A stretch of DNA of 12,500 nt, from assembly GCA_034716535.1 (NCBI GenBank), contig JAYEJW010000242.1, positions 1 to 12,500 on the forward strand, given 5' to 3'. Numbering within the stretch: the first letter of the stretch is position 1; each line of letters begins with the position of its first letter. The notes beneath the pieces were generated by a model, which was not told the DNA's origin, searched no databases, and was given only the letters and a program-made list of their open reading frames with translations. The position numbers and the translations under genes were made by a program. Below are positions 6,335 through 12,500 of the stretch, piece by piece. This DNA comes from JAYEJW01 sp034716535 (GTDB lineage: Bacteria > Pseudomonadota > Gammaproteobacteria > Chromatiales > Chromatiaceae).

Positions 6335-7294
6335 ATGCAATCCAGGACCGATCTCTATCCCCGCCTCGAACCCTACGCCACCCACCGCATGGCGGTGGAC
6401 GGCATCCACAGTCTCCACGTTGAAGAGTCCGGCAACCCCGACGGCATCCCGGCCGTTTTCCTGCACGGCGGACCCGGGGCGGGATGCGAGCCCACCCATC
6501 GGCGTTTCTTCGATCCGGCGCTCTACCGGATCGTGCTGTTCGATCAGCGCGGCTGCGGCCGCTCCACTCCCCACGCTGAGCTCCGCGACAACAGCACTTG
6601 GCACCTGGTTGAGGACATGGAGCGCATCCGCCGGGAGCTGGGCATCGAGCGTTGGCTGGTTTTCGGCGGTTCCTGGGGGTCGACCTTGGCGCTCGCCTAC
6701 GCCCAGACCCATCCGGGGCGCGTTTCCGCCTTGGTTGTGCGCGGGATTTTCCTGTGCCGCCCGCAGGAGATCCATTGGTTTTACCAGGAGGGGGCGAGCT
6801 GGGTCTTTCCCGATCTGTGGATGGATTTCGTCAACCCCATCCCGGAGAACGAGCGGGCGGACCTGCTTGCCGCCTTCCACAGGAGGCTCACGGGCAACGA
6901 CGAGATCGCCCGGATGGCTGCCGCCAAGGCCTGGTCCGTTTGGGAGGGGAGTACAGCCACGCTCCTGCCGAACGAGGACGTTCGCGCATTCTTCTCCGAA
7001 TCCCGCGTGGCGCTCAGCCTGGCGCGCATCGAGTGTCACTATTTCGTCAATCGAGCGTTTCTCGAGCCCGAGCAACTGCTGCGTGATGCCCACCGAATCG
7101 CCCAGATCCCGGGCGTCATCGTGCAGGGCCGTTACGACCTGATCTGCCCCATGCGTTCCGCCTGGGAGCTGCATCGTGCCTGGCCGGCGGCCCAGCTCGA
7201 GATCATCCCCGACGCGGGTCACTCCGCCTTCGAGCCCGGCATCCGCCGCGCTTTGGTGGCGGCCACGGACCGCTTCGCGCGCGAGCTTGCATGA
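6335..7294 (+). CDS. pip: Proline iminopeptidase (S33 family)
   Basis: A 319-residue cytoplasmic alpha/beta hydrolase that removes N-terminal proline from peptides. It opens with LYPRLEPY and VDGIHSLHVEESGNP, as usual for the family. Motifs: oxyanion loop HGGPG at 44-48, DQRGCGRS at 70-77, nucleophile elbow GGSWGS with Ser113, Asp268 in QGRYD, and His296 in DAGHS; the catalytic triad is complete. ATG at 6335 is chosen over an in-frame GTG at 6293, because the extra residues do not fit the family; no strong ribosome site is visible at either. It is followed 37 nt later by dtd and may share its transcript. An upstream promoter is not recognised. Confidence 0.93.
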   Translation: MQSRTDLYPRLEPYATHRMAVDGIHSLHVEESGNPDGIPAVFLHGGPGAGCEPTHRRFFDPALYRIVLFDQRGCGRSTPHAELRDNSTWHLVEDMERIRRELGIERWLVFGGSWGSTLALAYAQTHPGRVSALVVRGIFLCRPQEIHWFYQEGASWVFPDLWMDFVNPIPENERADLLAAFHRRLTGNDEIARMAAAKAWSVWEGSTATLLPNEDVRAFFSESRVALSLARIECHYFVNRAFLEPEQLLRDAHRIAQIPGVIVQGRYDLICPMRSAWELHRAWPAAQLEIIPDAGHSAFEPGIRRALVAATDRFARELA

Positions 7295-7331
7295 TCCTAG
7301 AAACGGCAATTGACCGCCTGCCGCTTCCAGG

Positions 7332-7769
7332 ATGATCGGGCTTCTTCAACGGGTGCGCGAGGCGCGCGTCGACGTGGCGGGGGAGACGGTGGGAGCCATC
7401 GGCCCCGGGCTTCTCGTGCTTGTGGGGGTGCAGAAGGCCGACGACGAGTCGAAGGCACGGCGGCTGCTGGAACGGCTGCTGGGCTATCGTGTCTTCCCGG
7501 ACGATGCGGACCGAATGAACCGGAGCCTGGCTGACATCGGTGGCGGTCTGCTCCTGGTTCCGCAGTTCACCCTGGCTGCGGATACGAGGAAGGGGACGCG
7601 GGCGAGCTTCACGAGCGCGGCGCCCCCGCAGGAGGGCGGGCGGCTGTTCGACTATCTGGTCAGGGAGGCCCGCTCCACGCACCCGCAGGTCCAGACGGGG
7701 CGCTTTGGCGCCGATATGCAGGTGAGCCTGGTCAACGACGGCCCCGTCACCTTCTGGCTGGAGACCTGA
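7332..7769 (+). CDS. dtd: D-aminoacyl-tRNA deacylase
   Basis: A 145-residue protein of normal length for DTD, which hydrolyses D-amino acids (and glycine mischarged on tRNA-Ala) from tRNA and acts as a homodimer in the cytoplasm. It begins MIGLLQRV; the active-site strand is VPQFTLAADTRKG (76-88), where the Ser often found before Gln is Pro, a variant that is common in the family. The cross-subunit motif is NDGPVTFWLE (135-144) with the Gly-cisPro pair at 137-138. The start fits the family exactly, though the ribosome site is poor. It lies between pip and hisB, 127 nt before the latter, so hisB may have its own promoter. Confidence 0.95.
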   Translation: MIGLLQRVREARVDVAGETVGAIGPGLLVLVGVQKADDESKARRLLERLLGYRVFPDDADRMNRSLADIGGGLLLVPQFTLAADTRKGTRASFTSAAPPQEGGRLFDYLVREARSTHPQVQTGRFGADMQVSLVNDGPVTFWLET

Positions 7770-7896
7770 TGCGTCCTGATCCAGCGCACGGGCCCGGAAG
7801 CCCAGCCGCCGTCTCTGAGCTTAACTCTCCGTGTCCCCGTTCCTCTGTGGTTTAATAAGGATTACCAGTGAACAGCACGGGCAACGACTGAGTTTC

Positions 7897-8502
7897 GTGG
7901 AACAGCAGACGACGCATCGCACCGCGCAGGTTGAGCGTAACACCCTGGAGACCCGTATCCGGGTCAGCATCGATCTGGACGGCAGCGGCCGCTCCAGCTT
8001 CAAGACCGGGGTACCCTTCCTCGAGCACATGCTGGACCAGGTAGCCCGCCACGGCCTCATCGACATCGGGATCGAGGCCGAGGGCGACCTGCACGTCGAT
8101 GGCCACCACACGGTGGAGGACATCGGCATCACCCTGGGCCAGGCCCTTGCCGAGGCGGTCGGCGACAAGAAGGGCATCCGCCGTTACGGCCACGCTTACG
8201 TGCCGCTGGACGAGGCCCTGTCCAGGGTGGTGATCGACCTCTCGGGCCGTCCCGGATTGGAGTTCCGGGTCGACTTCACGCGCGCCATGATCGGAGCCTT
8301 CGATGTCGATCTGTTCCACGAGTTCTTTCAGGGGTTCGTCAACCATGCGGCCGTGACGCTGCACCTGGACAACCTGCGCGGCCAGAACGCCCACCATCAG
8401 GCGGAGACGCTGTTCAAGGCCTTCGGCCGAGCCCTTCGCATGGCGCTGGAGCCCGATCCGCGCATGGCCGGTGTGACGCCTTCGACCAAAGGCGCGCTGT
8501 GA
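7897..8502 (+). CDS. hisB: Imidazoleglycerol-phosphate dehydratase
   Basis: A 201-residue monofunctional HisB that dehydrates imidazole glycerol phosphate to imidazole acetol phosphate, step six of histidine synthesis. It lacks the phosphatase domain of the enterobacterial fusion. Two manganese-binding motifs, HHTVED (70-75) and HHQAE (166-170), are intact, with GVPFLEHMLDQVARHG at 38-53 and FQGFVNHAA at 144-152. The GTG start at 7897 gives the family length; the frame stays open further upstream to a GTG at 7831, but those residues are not family-like. The ribosome site is weak. No histidine-rich leader peptide or attenuator is visible upstream. It opens the histidine block here, with hisA 33 nt downstream where hisH would be expected. 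Confidence 0.93.
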   Translation: MEQQTTHRTAQVERNTLETRIRVSIDLDGSGRSSFKTGVPFLEHMLDQVARHGLIDIGIEAEGDLHVDGHHTVEDIGITLGQALAEAVGDKKGIRRYGHAYVPLDEALSRVVIDLSGRPGLEFRVDFTRAMIGAFDVDLFHEFFQGFVNHAAVTLHLDNLRGQNAHHQAETLFKAFGRALRMALEPDPRMAGVTPSTKGAL

Positions 8503-8535
8503 GCCTGCATTCGACCCGACAGAGGTGAACTCCCG

Positions 8536-9279
8536 GTGCTGCTGATCCCCGCCATCGATCTCAAGGACGGTCGCTGTGTGCGTTTGCGCCAGGGCCGCAT
8601 GGACGATGAGACCGTCTTCTCCGACGATCCGGTTCAGATGGCCGGCCGTTGGGTGTCGGAAGGCGCACGACGTCTCCACCTGGTGGACCTCAACGGCGCC
8701 TTTGCCGGGGAGCCGGTGAACGGCGGGGCGATCCGCGCCATCGCCGCGGCCTACCCGGATCTGCCGATCCAGGTCGGGGGCGGCATTCGCGACGAGGCCA
8801 CCATCGATGCCTATCTGAGGGCCGGCGTGACCTACGCGATCGTCGGCACCCAGGCGGTCAAGGAGCCCGCCTTCGTGGCCCGCGCCTGCAAGGCCTTTCC
8901 GGGTCACGTGATCGTGGGTCTGGACGCGAAGGACGGGCAGGTTGCCATCAAGGGCTGGGCGGAGATCACCGAGCATCGGGTGGAAGACCTCGCCAGGCGC
9001 TTCGAGGCGGACGGAGTAACGGCCATCGTCTACACGGACATCGGCCGTGACGGCATGCTGAGCGGTCCCAATGTCGAGGCAACCCGCGCGCTGGCCGAAG
9101 CCGTCCGCATCCCGGTGGTCGCTTCCGGCGGCATTACCAATCTGGATGACGTACGTGCCCTCTGCGCGGTGGCGGACAGCGGCATCATGGGCGCCATCAC
9201 CGGGCGCGCCATCTACGAGGGCACGCTGGACTTCGGCGAGGGTCAGCGGGTGGCCGATGGCCTCGGGGATCAGCAATGA
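8536..9279 (+). CDS. hisA: ProFAR isomerase, histidine biosynthesis
   Basis: A 247-residue TIM barrel that converts ProFAR to PRFAR by an Amadori rearrangement. The two catalytic aspartates are present: Asp8 in LLIPAIDL and Asp130 in IVGLDAKDG. Phosphate-binding loops are VGGGIRD (80-86) and the ASGGI segment; TDIGRDGMLSGPN (167-179) is the HisA form and separates it from HisF, which starts with a CLDVKDGRVVKG-type sequence. The GTG start has GAGGTG 8 nt upstream. It is flanked directly by hisB and hisI. Its usual partners hisH and hisF are absent from this block. Confidence 0.95.
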   Translation: MLLIPAIDLKDGRCVRLRQGRMDDETVFSDDPVQMAGRWVSEGARRLHLVDLNGAFAGEPVNGGAIRAIAAAYPDLPIQVGGGIRDEATIDAYLRAGVTYAIVGTQAVKEPAFVARACKAFPGHVIVGLDAKDGQVAIKGWAEITEHRVEDLARRFEADGVTAIVYTDIGRDGMLSGPNVEATRALAEAVRIPVVASGGITNLDDVRALCAVADSGIMGAITGRAIYEGTLDFGEGQRVADGLGDQQ

Positions 9280-9302
9280 CCCAACATGCGGAGTGAATCG
9301 CT

Positions 9303-9695
9303 TTGACTGAGAATTGGCTCGATGCTATCAAGTGGGACGATAAGGGTCTCGTGCCCGCGATCGCCCAGGAGACGGGGACCGGCAAGATCCTAATGATGGC
9401 ATGGATGAACCGGGAGGCCTTGGGGCTTACCCGTGAGACCGGTCACGCGGTCTACTGGTCCAGGTCGCGGCAGAAGCTCTGGCACAAGGGGGAGTCCTCC
9501 GGCCACCAGCAGCTGGTCCACGCCATGCGGCTCGACTGCGACGGGGACGTGGTCCTGCTGGAGGTGGAGCAGAAGGGTGGCATCGCCTGCCACACCGGTC
9601 GTCACAATTGCTTCTTCCGCGAGCTCGAGAACGGGGAATGGACGGAGGTGGAGCCGGTCCTCAAGGACCCCGAAGCGATTTACGGCCAGGCATGA
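9303..9695 (+). CDS. hisI: Phosphoribosyl-AMP cyclohydrolase
   Basis: A 130-residue enzyme that opens the adenine ring of phosphoribosyl-AMP, step three of histidine synthesis. It has the WHKGESSGH motif (60-68), the metal-binding DCDGD (78-82) and zinc cysteines Cys79, Cys96 (IACHTGRHNC) and Cys103. It is separate from HisE rather than fused. The start is TTG, supported by GGAG 9 nt upstream and by family length; no better in-frame start exists. It follows hisA by 23 nt and precedes hisE by 72 nt. Confidence 0.95.
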   Translation: MTENWLDAIKWDDKGLVPAIAQETGTGKILMMAWMNREALGLTRETGHAVYWSRSRQKLWHKGESSGHQQLVHAMRLDCDGDVVLLEVEQKGGIACHTGRHNCFFRELENGEWTEVEPVLKDPEAIYGQA

Positions 9696-9767
9696 GCCCG
9701 GCGGTGCGTCGCGGTAGTTCTTCGGAGGGGCCGCGGCGCGACGATCCCGTGAAAGGAGCTGTAGCTC

Positions 9768-10085
9768 ATGAACGACGTCCTGGAACGCCTGTCTCAAGTT
9801 CTGGAGGAGCGTAAGCAGGCAGACCCCGACTCATCCTACGTGGCAAAGCTCTATGCCAAGGGGCTGGACGCCATCCTCAAGAAGATCGGCGAGGAGGCGA
9901 CCGAGACGGTGATGGCGGCCAAGGATGGGGCGGCGGACAAGATCGTCTACGAGGTGGCCGATCTCTGGTTCCACAGTCTGGTTCTTTTGGCCCACCAGGG
10001 CCTCGGCCCCGACGCCGTGCTGGCGGAGCTGGACCGGCGTTTCGGGCTCTCCGGACTCGAGGAGAAGGCACGCCGCCCGGAGTGA
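9768..10085 (+). CDS. hisE: Phosphoribosyl-ATP pyrophosphohydrolase
   Basis: A 105-residue all-alpha MazG-like enzyme that converts phosphoribosyl-ATP to phosphoribosyl-AMP and pyrophosphate, step two of histidine synthesis. The metal-binding helices are visible as KKIGEEATETVMAAK (38-52) and EVADLWFH (62-69). Length is normal for a stand-alone HisE. ATG is preceded by a good ribosome site, AAGGAG. It is the last histidine gene of the block and is followed 176 nt later by tatA, a well-known neighbour in proteobacteria. Confidence 0.95.
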   Translation: MNDVLERLSQVLEERKQADPDSSYVAKLYAKGLDAILKKIGEEATETVMAAKDGAADKIVYEVADLWFHSLVLLAHQGLGPDAVLAELDRRFGLSGLEEKARRPE

Positions 10086-10184
10086 GGCGGAACCTGCACG
10101 GTTCGTGGCTCTTGGGTTATTATCCCCGATTCGCGTTCGGTCCCGGGTCTTTCGGAAAACCGCAAGGCCGCGTAACCGACCATG

Positions 10185-10204
10185 GCGCCCCACCTGCGGG
10201 GCGC
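10185..10204 (+). terminator. Stem-loop between hisE and tatA
   Basis: A perfect 7-bp stem (GCGCCCC / GGGGCGC) with a 6-nt loop. It is followed by GTAATACAG, with no U-tract. It may weakly separate the histidine and Tat transcripts or shape the tatA leader; it is not a strong intrinsic terminator. Confidence 0.35.
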
Positions 10205-10261
10205 GTAATACAGATTCGATAGACTTTACGGCCGTCCACTGGAACGGCGTCGGAGGAAACC

Positions 10262-10534
10262 ATGGGTATGGGTGGCATCAGTATCTGGCAGCTATTGATC
10301 ATACTGGTGATTGTATTGCTGCTCTTCGGCACCAAGCGGCTGAAAAGCATCGGATCGGACCTGGGCAACGCGGTCAAGGGCTTCCGCAGTGCCATGACCG
10401 AGGGCGAGTCCGAGAAGAAGGAAGACGCCGAGCCGAAGAAGCTGGAGGAGACTTCGGCCAAGCGGGTGGCCGAAGGCGAGGATGCCGCCGAGGCAGGGGC
10501 GACGCTCAAGGATAAAGAGAAAGAGAAGGTCTGA
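10262..10534 (+). CDS. tatA: Twin-arginine translocase subunit TatA
   Basis: A 90-residue protein that polymerises to form the pore-like part of the Tat system, which exports folded proteins carrying twin-arginine signals. It has a single N-terminal membrane helix (about 8-22), the LFGTKRL hinge (21-27), an amphipathic helix (about 25-44, including GSDLGNAVKGFR), and a charged, Lys/Glu-rich disordered tail. The first ATG is used because GGAGG lies just upstream. The short length and the FGTKRL hinge fit TatA rather than TatB. It is followed by tatB 41 nt later. Confidence 0.95.
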   Translation: MGMGGISIWQLLIILVIVLLLFGTKRLKSIGSDLGNAVKGFRSAMTEGESEKKEDAEPKKLEETSAKRVAEGEDAAEAGATLKDKEKEKV

Positions 10535-10575
10535 TTGCTCATCCCCGCGGCAGAGCCATGCGCTAGGTTTCGTTC

Positions 10576-10917
10576 ATGTTTGATGTCGGCTTCTGGGAGC
10601 TCGCCCTCATCGGGCTGGTGGCGCTGCTGGTTGTGGGGCCGGAGCGGTTGCCGCGCCTGGCACGGACCGCGGGCCTATGGATCGGGCGAGGCCGCCGTAT
10701 GTTGAGCTCGGTCAAGGCGGAGATCGACCGCGAGATGAAAGCGGACGAGCTCAAGGAAATCCTGGACAAGCAGGCCAAGAACAATCCCTTGGAGACGATC
10801 CTCGAGGAGCCCACAGAGCATCAGAAGGAAGAGCAGCAGAAACCGGACGCGCCCAAGCCGCACGCGCCTCCAGGCGGGACAGGGACGCCTGCAAGACAGG
10901 ACTCCAGGGCTGAGTAA
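10576..10917 (+). CDS. tatB: Twin-arginine translocase subunit TatB
   Basis: A 113-residue protein that forms the substrate receptor of the Tat system with TatC. It opens MFDVGFWEL, the TatB signature, with a membrane helix at about 6-20 and the GPERLPRL hinge (21-28), then an amphipathic helix and a long charged, Pro-rich tail. The start is fixed by the conserved first residues, although only a weak AGG lies upstream. It is followed by tatC after an unusually long 162-nt gap in which no gene is seen. Confidence 0.95.
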   Translation: MFDVGFWELALIGLVALLVVGPERLPRLARTAGLWIGRGRRMLSSVKAEIDREMKADELKEILDKQAKNNPLETILEEPTEHQKEEQQKPDAPKPHAPPGGTGTPARQDSRAE

Positions 10918-11079
10918 TCAGCTCCTATCGTGCGCGCAAGCCGGGAACGGGCCCGGCGAGGCGGATGGATCCTCTCACCCGATAGCCGTGCGTGCTGCGA
11001 ACCGATGCTGAGCATCCCGCCTTCGCCGCGCTCCCGCGGACGATCCACCAACCCACTCGATTAGGTACCCGAACGCGCG

Positions 11080-12294
11080 ATGTCCTCGCCGGCGAACCAC
11101 GAAGAACCCGGTCCGGAGCAACCCTTCGTCTCCCATTTGGTGGAGCTACGGGACCGCCTGATGCGCATGGTGATCGCCGTGCTGCTCGTGTTCCTTGTGC
11201 TGTTCCCCTTCGCCAACGACATCTACAGTTACGTGGCCGCTCCTCTGATGGCCCAACTGCCCGAAGGGACCAGCATGATCGCCACCCAGGTGGCGTCCCC
11301 CTTCCTCACGCCGTTCAAGCTGGCCCTGGTTTCCGCTGTCTTCCTGTCCATGCCCTATCTGCTGTACCAGTTCTGGGGATTCGTTGCGCCGGGGCTGTAT
11401 CAGCACGAGAAGCGGCTCGCCGTGCCGCTTCTCGTCTCCAGCATCCTGCTCTTCTACCTGGGAATGGCCTTCGCCTACTACGTCGTGTTTCCGTTGGTGT
11501 TCGCCTTCCTGACCGGTACGGCCCCCGATGGGGTTGCGGTGATGACGGATATCTCCCACTACCTGGATTTCGTCCTCACCCTCTTCTTCGCCTTCGGCAT
11601 CGCCTTCGAGATCCCCATCGCCACCATCCTGCTGGTGTCCGTCGGCATCACCACCCCAGAGAGCCTAGGCAGAAAGCGCCCCTACGTGATCGTGGGAGTC
11701 TTCGTGGCGGGGATGCTGTTGACGCCTCCGGACGTGATCTCCCAGACCCTCCTGGCATTCCCCATGTGGATCCTGTTCGAGCTCGGAATCTTTTTCTCCC
11801 GTTTCTTCCAGCGGCGCAAGGAAGAGGCCAGCCAGGCGCGGGATGCCGCGGAGGGGTCCAGCGTCCTTTCGGCCGCCGCCGCAGGTGGCGGGGCCGCTTC
11901 CTCGCCCCCCGGCGAGGGGTTGAGCACCGAGACCGCCGGCCCGTCGGCCTCTTCCCCCAGCGGAAACGAGGGGAATCCGAAGGGCGGCGGTGGAGGGGTC
12001 GTCGGCCGTGATATCTCGGGTGGCGATCCCTTCGACGGGGAGCGGTTCGCGCCCATGACCGAGGAAGAGATGGAGGCCGAGCTGGACGCCATCGAGGCCG
12101 ACGAGGATGTCGAGCCCCCGGACGAGGACCTGCCGGATCCGGTGGAGGAAAAGCTTGAGCGCGTCAAAGAGCTGCGTGATCGCGAGGAGGACGAGGCCGC
12201 GGTGCGCCGCTTGCTCTACGAGGTCCTGGCGGAGGGCGACGACGACCAGCGCCGGGTGGCGCGCAACATCCTCGATCAGCTCGACACCCCCTGA
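11080..12294 (+). CDS. tatC: Twin-arginine translocase subunit TatC with long C-terminal extension
   Basis: A 404-residue protein whose first 246 residues are a complete TatC: six membrane helices, SHLVELRDRLMR (18-29, with Glu22 in the signal-peptide site), FGIAFEIPI (172-180, Glu177 inside the membrane) and TPPDVISQ (215-222). TatC binds twin-arginine signal peptides. Residues about 247-404 are an extra tail, because most TatC proteins end near 250-260. The tail has an Ala/Gly/Ser-rich segment (about 256-300) and then a strongly acidic, partly helical part (about 325-404) with DEDVEPPDEDLPDP. It would face the cytoplasm. Translation is continuous with no frameshift. The ATG start has a weak ribosome site; upstream, the gap to tatB is 162 nt. 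Confidence 0.95.
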   Translation: MSSPANHEEPGPEQPFVSHLVELRDRLMRMVIAVLLVFLVLFPFANDIYSYVAAPLMAQLPEGTSMIATQVASPFLTPFKLALVSAVFLSMPYLLYQFWGFVAPGLYQHEKRLAVPLLVSSILLFYLGMAFAYYVVFPLVFAFLTGTAPDGVAVMTDISHYLDFVLTLFFAFGIAFEIPIATILLVSVGITTPESLGRKRPYVIVGVFVAGMLLTPPDVISQTLLAFPMWILFELGIFFSRFFQRRKEEASQARDAAEGSSVLSAAAAGGGAASSPPGEGLSTETAGPSASSPSGNEGNPKGGGGGVVGRDISGGDPFDGERFAPMTEEEMEAELDAIEADEDVEPPDEDLPDPVEEKLERVKELRDREEDEAAVRRLLYEVLAEGDDDQRRVARNILDQLDTP

Positions 12295-12301
12295 GGTCGA
12301 G

Positions 12302-12500
12302 ATGCGCACCAGAGGCACCAGAGGCCCCTCGCACTCGCGCCCCCCTATAGCGGCCGGGATCGCACTGCTTGCCGCCAGCTGTCTGTTCCAGGCCGAGCTC
12401 CTGGCCCATCTTTGTCAGTTCCAGGCCGAATTTCCCGGAAAACGGGCTGATTTTCCAGTTCCCAAAAATAGCTATTATCCAATAATCAATAAGATACAAA
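12302..12500 (+). CDS. Doubtful start of a further gene, partial at window edge
   Basis: An open frame starts 8 nt after the tatC stop, with GAGG 5 nt before its ATG, and runs off the window. Residues 16-31 (PIAAGIALLAASCLFQ) look like the hydrophobic core of a signal peptide, which would fit a secreted protein. After about codon 28 the composition shifts to AT-rich sequence with an internal repeat of FQAE, unlike normal coding sequence here. It may be the beginning of a gene broken by inserted or repeated DNA, or not a gene at all. No family is recognised. Confidence 0.25.
   Translation, partial: MRTRGTRGPSHSRPPIAAGIALLAASCLFQAELLAHLCQFQAEFPGKRADFPVPKNSYYPIINKIQ
12385..12429. repeat. 12-bp direct repeat at the edge of the AT-rich region
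   Basis: GTTCCAGGCCGA occurs at 12385-12396 and again at 12418-12429. It is followed by overlapping small inverted repeats (GGAAAA 12437-12442 with TTTTCC 12451-12456; CCCG 12434-12437 with CGGG 12443-12446) and then AT-rich DNA. This could be the end of a mobile or dispersed element. Confidence 0.4.

Noticed and set aside
5768..7309. Long minus-strand frame (about 513 codons) opposite pbpC and pip
   Set aside because: It overlaps two genes with intact catalytic motifs, has no recognisable domain, and reflects the third-position GC bias of the plus strand.
7770..7896. Histidine attenuator and leader peptide upstream of hisB
   Set aside because: No run of histidine codons and no alternative stem-loops with a U-tract were found.
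7852..9276. Long minus-strand frame (about 474 codons) opposite hisB and hisA
   Set aside because: Antisense to two clear histidine genes; composition is low in family motifs and typical of a GC-rich shadow frame.
10992..12011. Plus-strand frame of about 339 codons overlapping tatC
   Set aside because: Arg/Pro/Gly-rich with no membrane helices or motifs; tatC in the other frame is unambiguous.
12164..12499. Minus-strand frame at the right edge (starting MYLIDYWIIAIFG)
   Set aside because: Its later part is antisense to tatC and Arg/Gly/Pro-rich, no family is recognised, and no ribosome site can be seen before its start at the window edge. Its first part may be repeat sequence.
1..12500. Complete mercury-resistance operon
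   Set aside because: Only a MerC-like gene is present; no merR, merA, merT or merP is seen.

Overview
The window is GC-rich, densely coding bacterial chromosome. It most likely comes from a gammaproteobacterium, because hisI and hisE are separate genes followed directly by tatA-tatB-tatC, and a PBP1C homologue, pip and dtd are nearby. The genus cannot be fixed. A CS2/COS-hydrolase-like enzyme suggests, but does not prove, a sulfur-using autotroph. No rRNA, tRNA, CRISPR array or intact insertion sequence was found. Both window edges (about 1-176 and 12430-12500) are clearly AT-rich compared with the rest.

Left third (177-3398, minus strand). Four same-strand genes read leftwards: a beta-carbonic-anhydrase-fold enzyme of the CS2/COS hydrolase type, a small FmdB-type zinc ribbon protein, a MerC-like four-helix membrane protein, and a sigma-54 enhancer-binding activator with a cysteine-rich N-terminal sensor domain. 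Upstream of the first gene lie a good -24/-12 (sigma-54) promoter, an IHF-site match, and a perfect 15-bp inverted repeat at the distance expected of an upstream activator site. This looks like a self-contained sigma-54 regulon that carries its own activator, and it is the most interesting part of the window.

Middle (3420-6335). A gene-poor stretch of about 600 bp holds the control region and is followed by pbpC (plus strand). After pbpC there is a strong intrinsic terminator that works only on the minus strand, although no minus-strand gene lies to its right. Together with a closing helix and a possible promoter, this suggests a small RNA of about 120 nt.

Right half (6335-12294, plus strand). 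Pip and dtd precede a histidine block, hisB-hisA-hisI-hisE, and then tatA-tatB-tatC. hisH and hisF, the two subunits of imidazole glycerol phosphate synthase that normally flank hisA, are both missing from the block. TatC carries an unusual C-terminal extension of about 158 residues, low-complexity and then acidic. After tatC the sequence soon becomes AT-rich; only a doubtful start of a secreted protein or a mobile-element edge is visible there.
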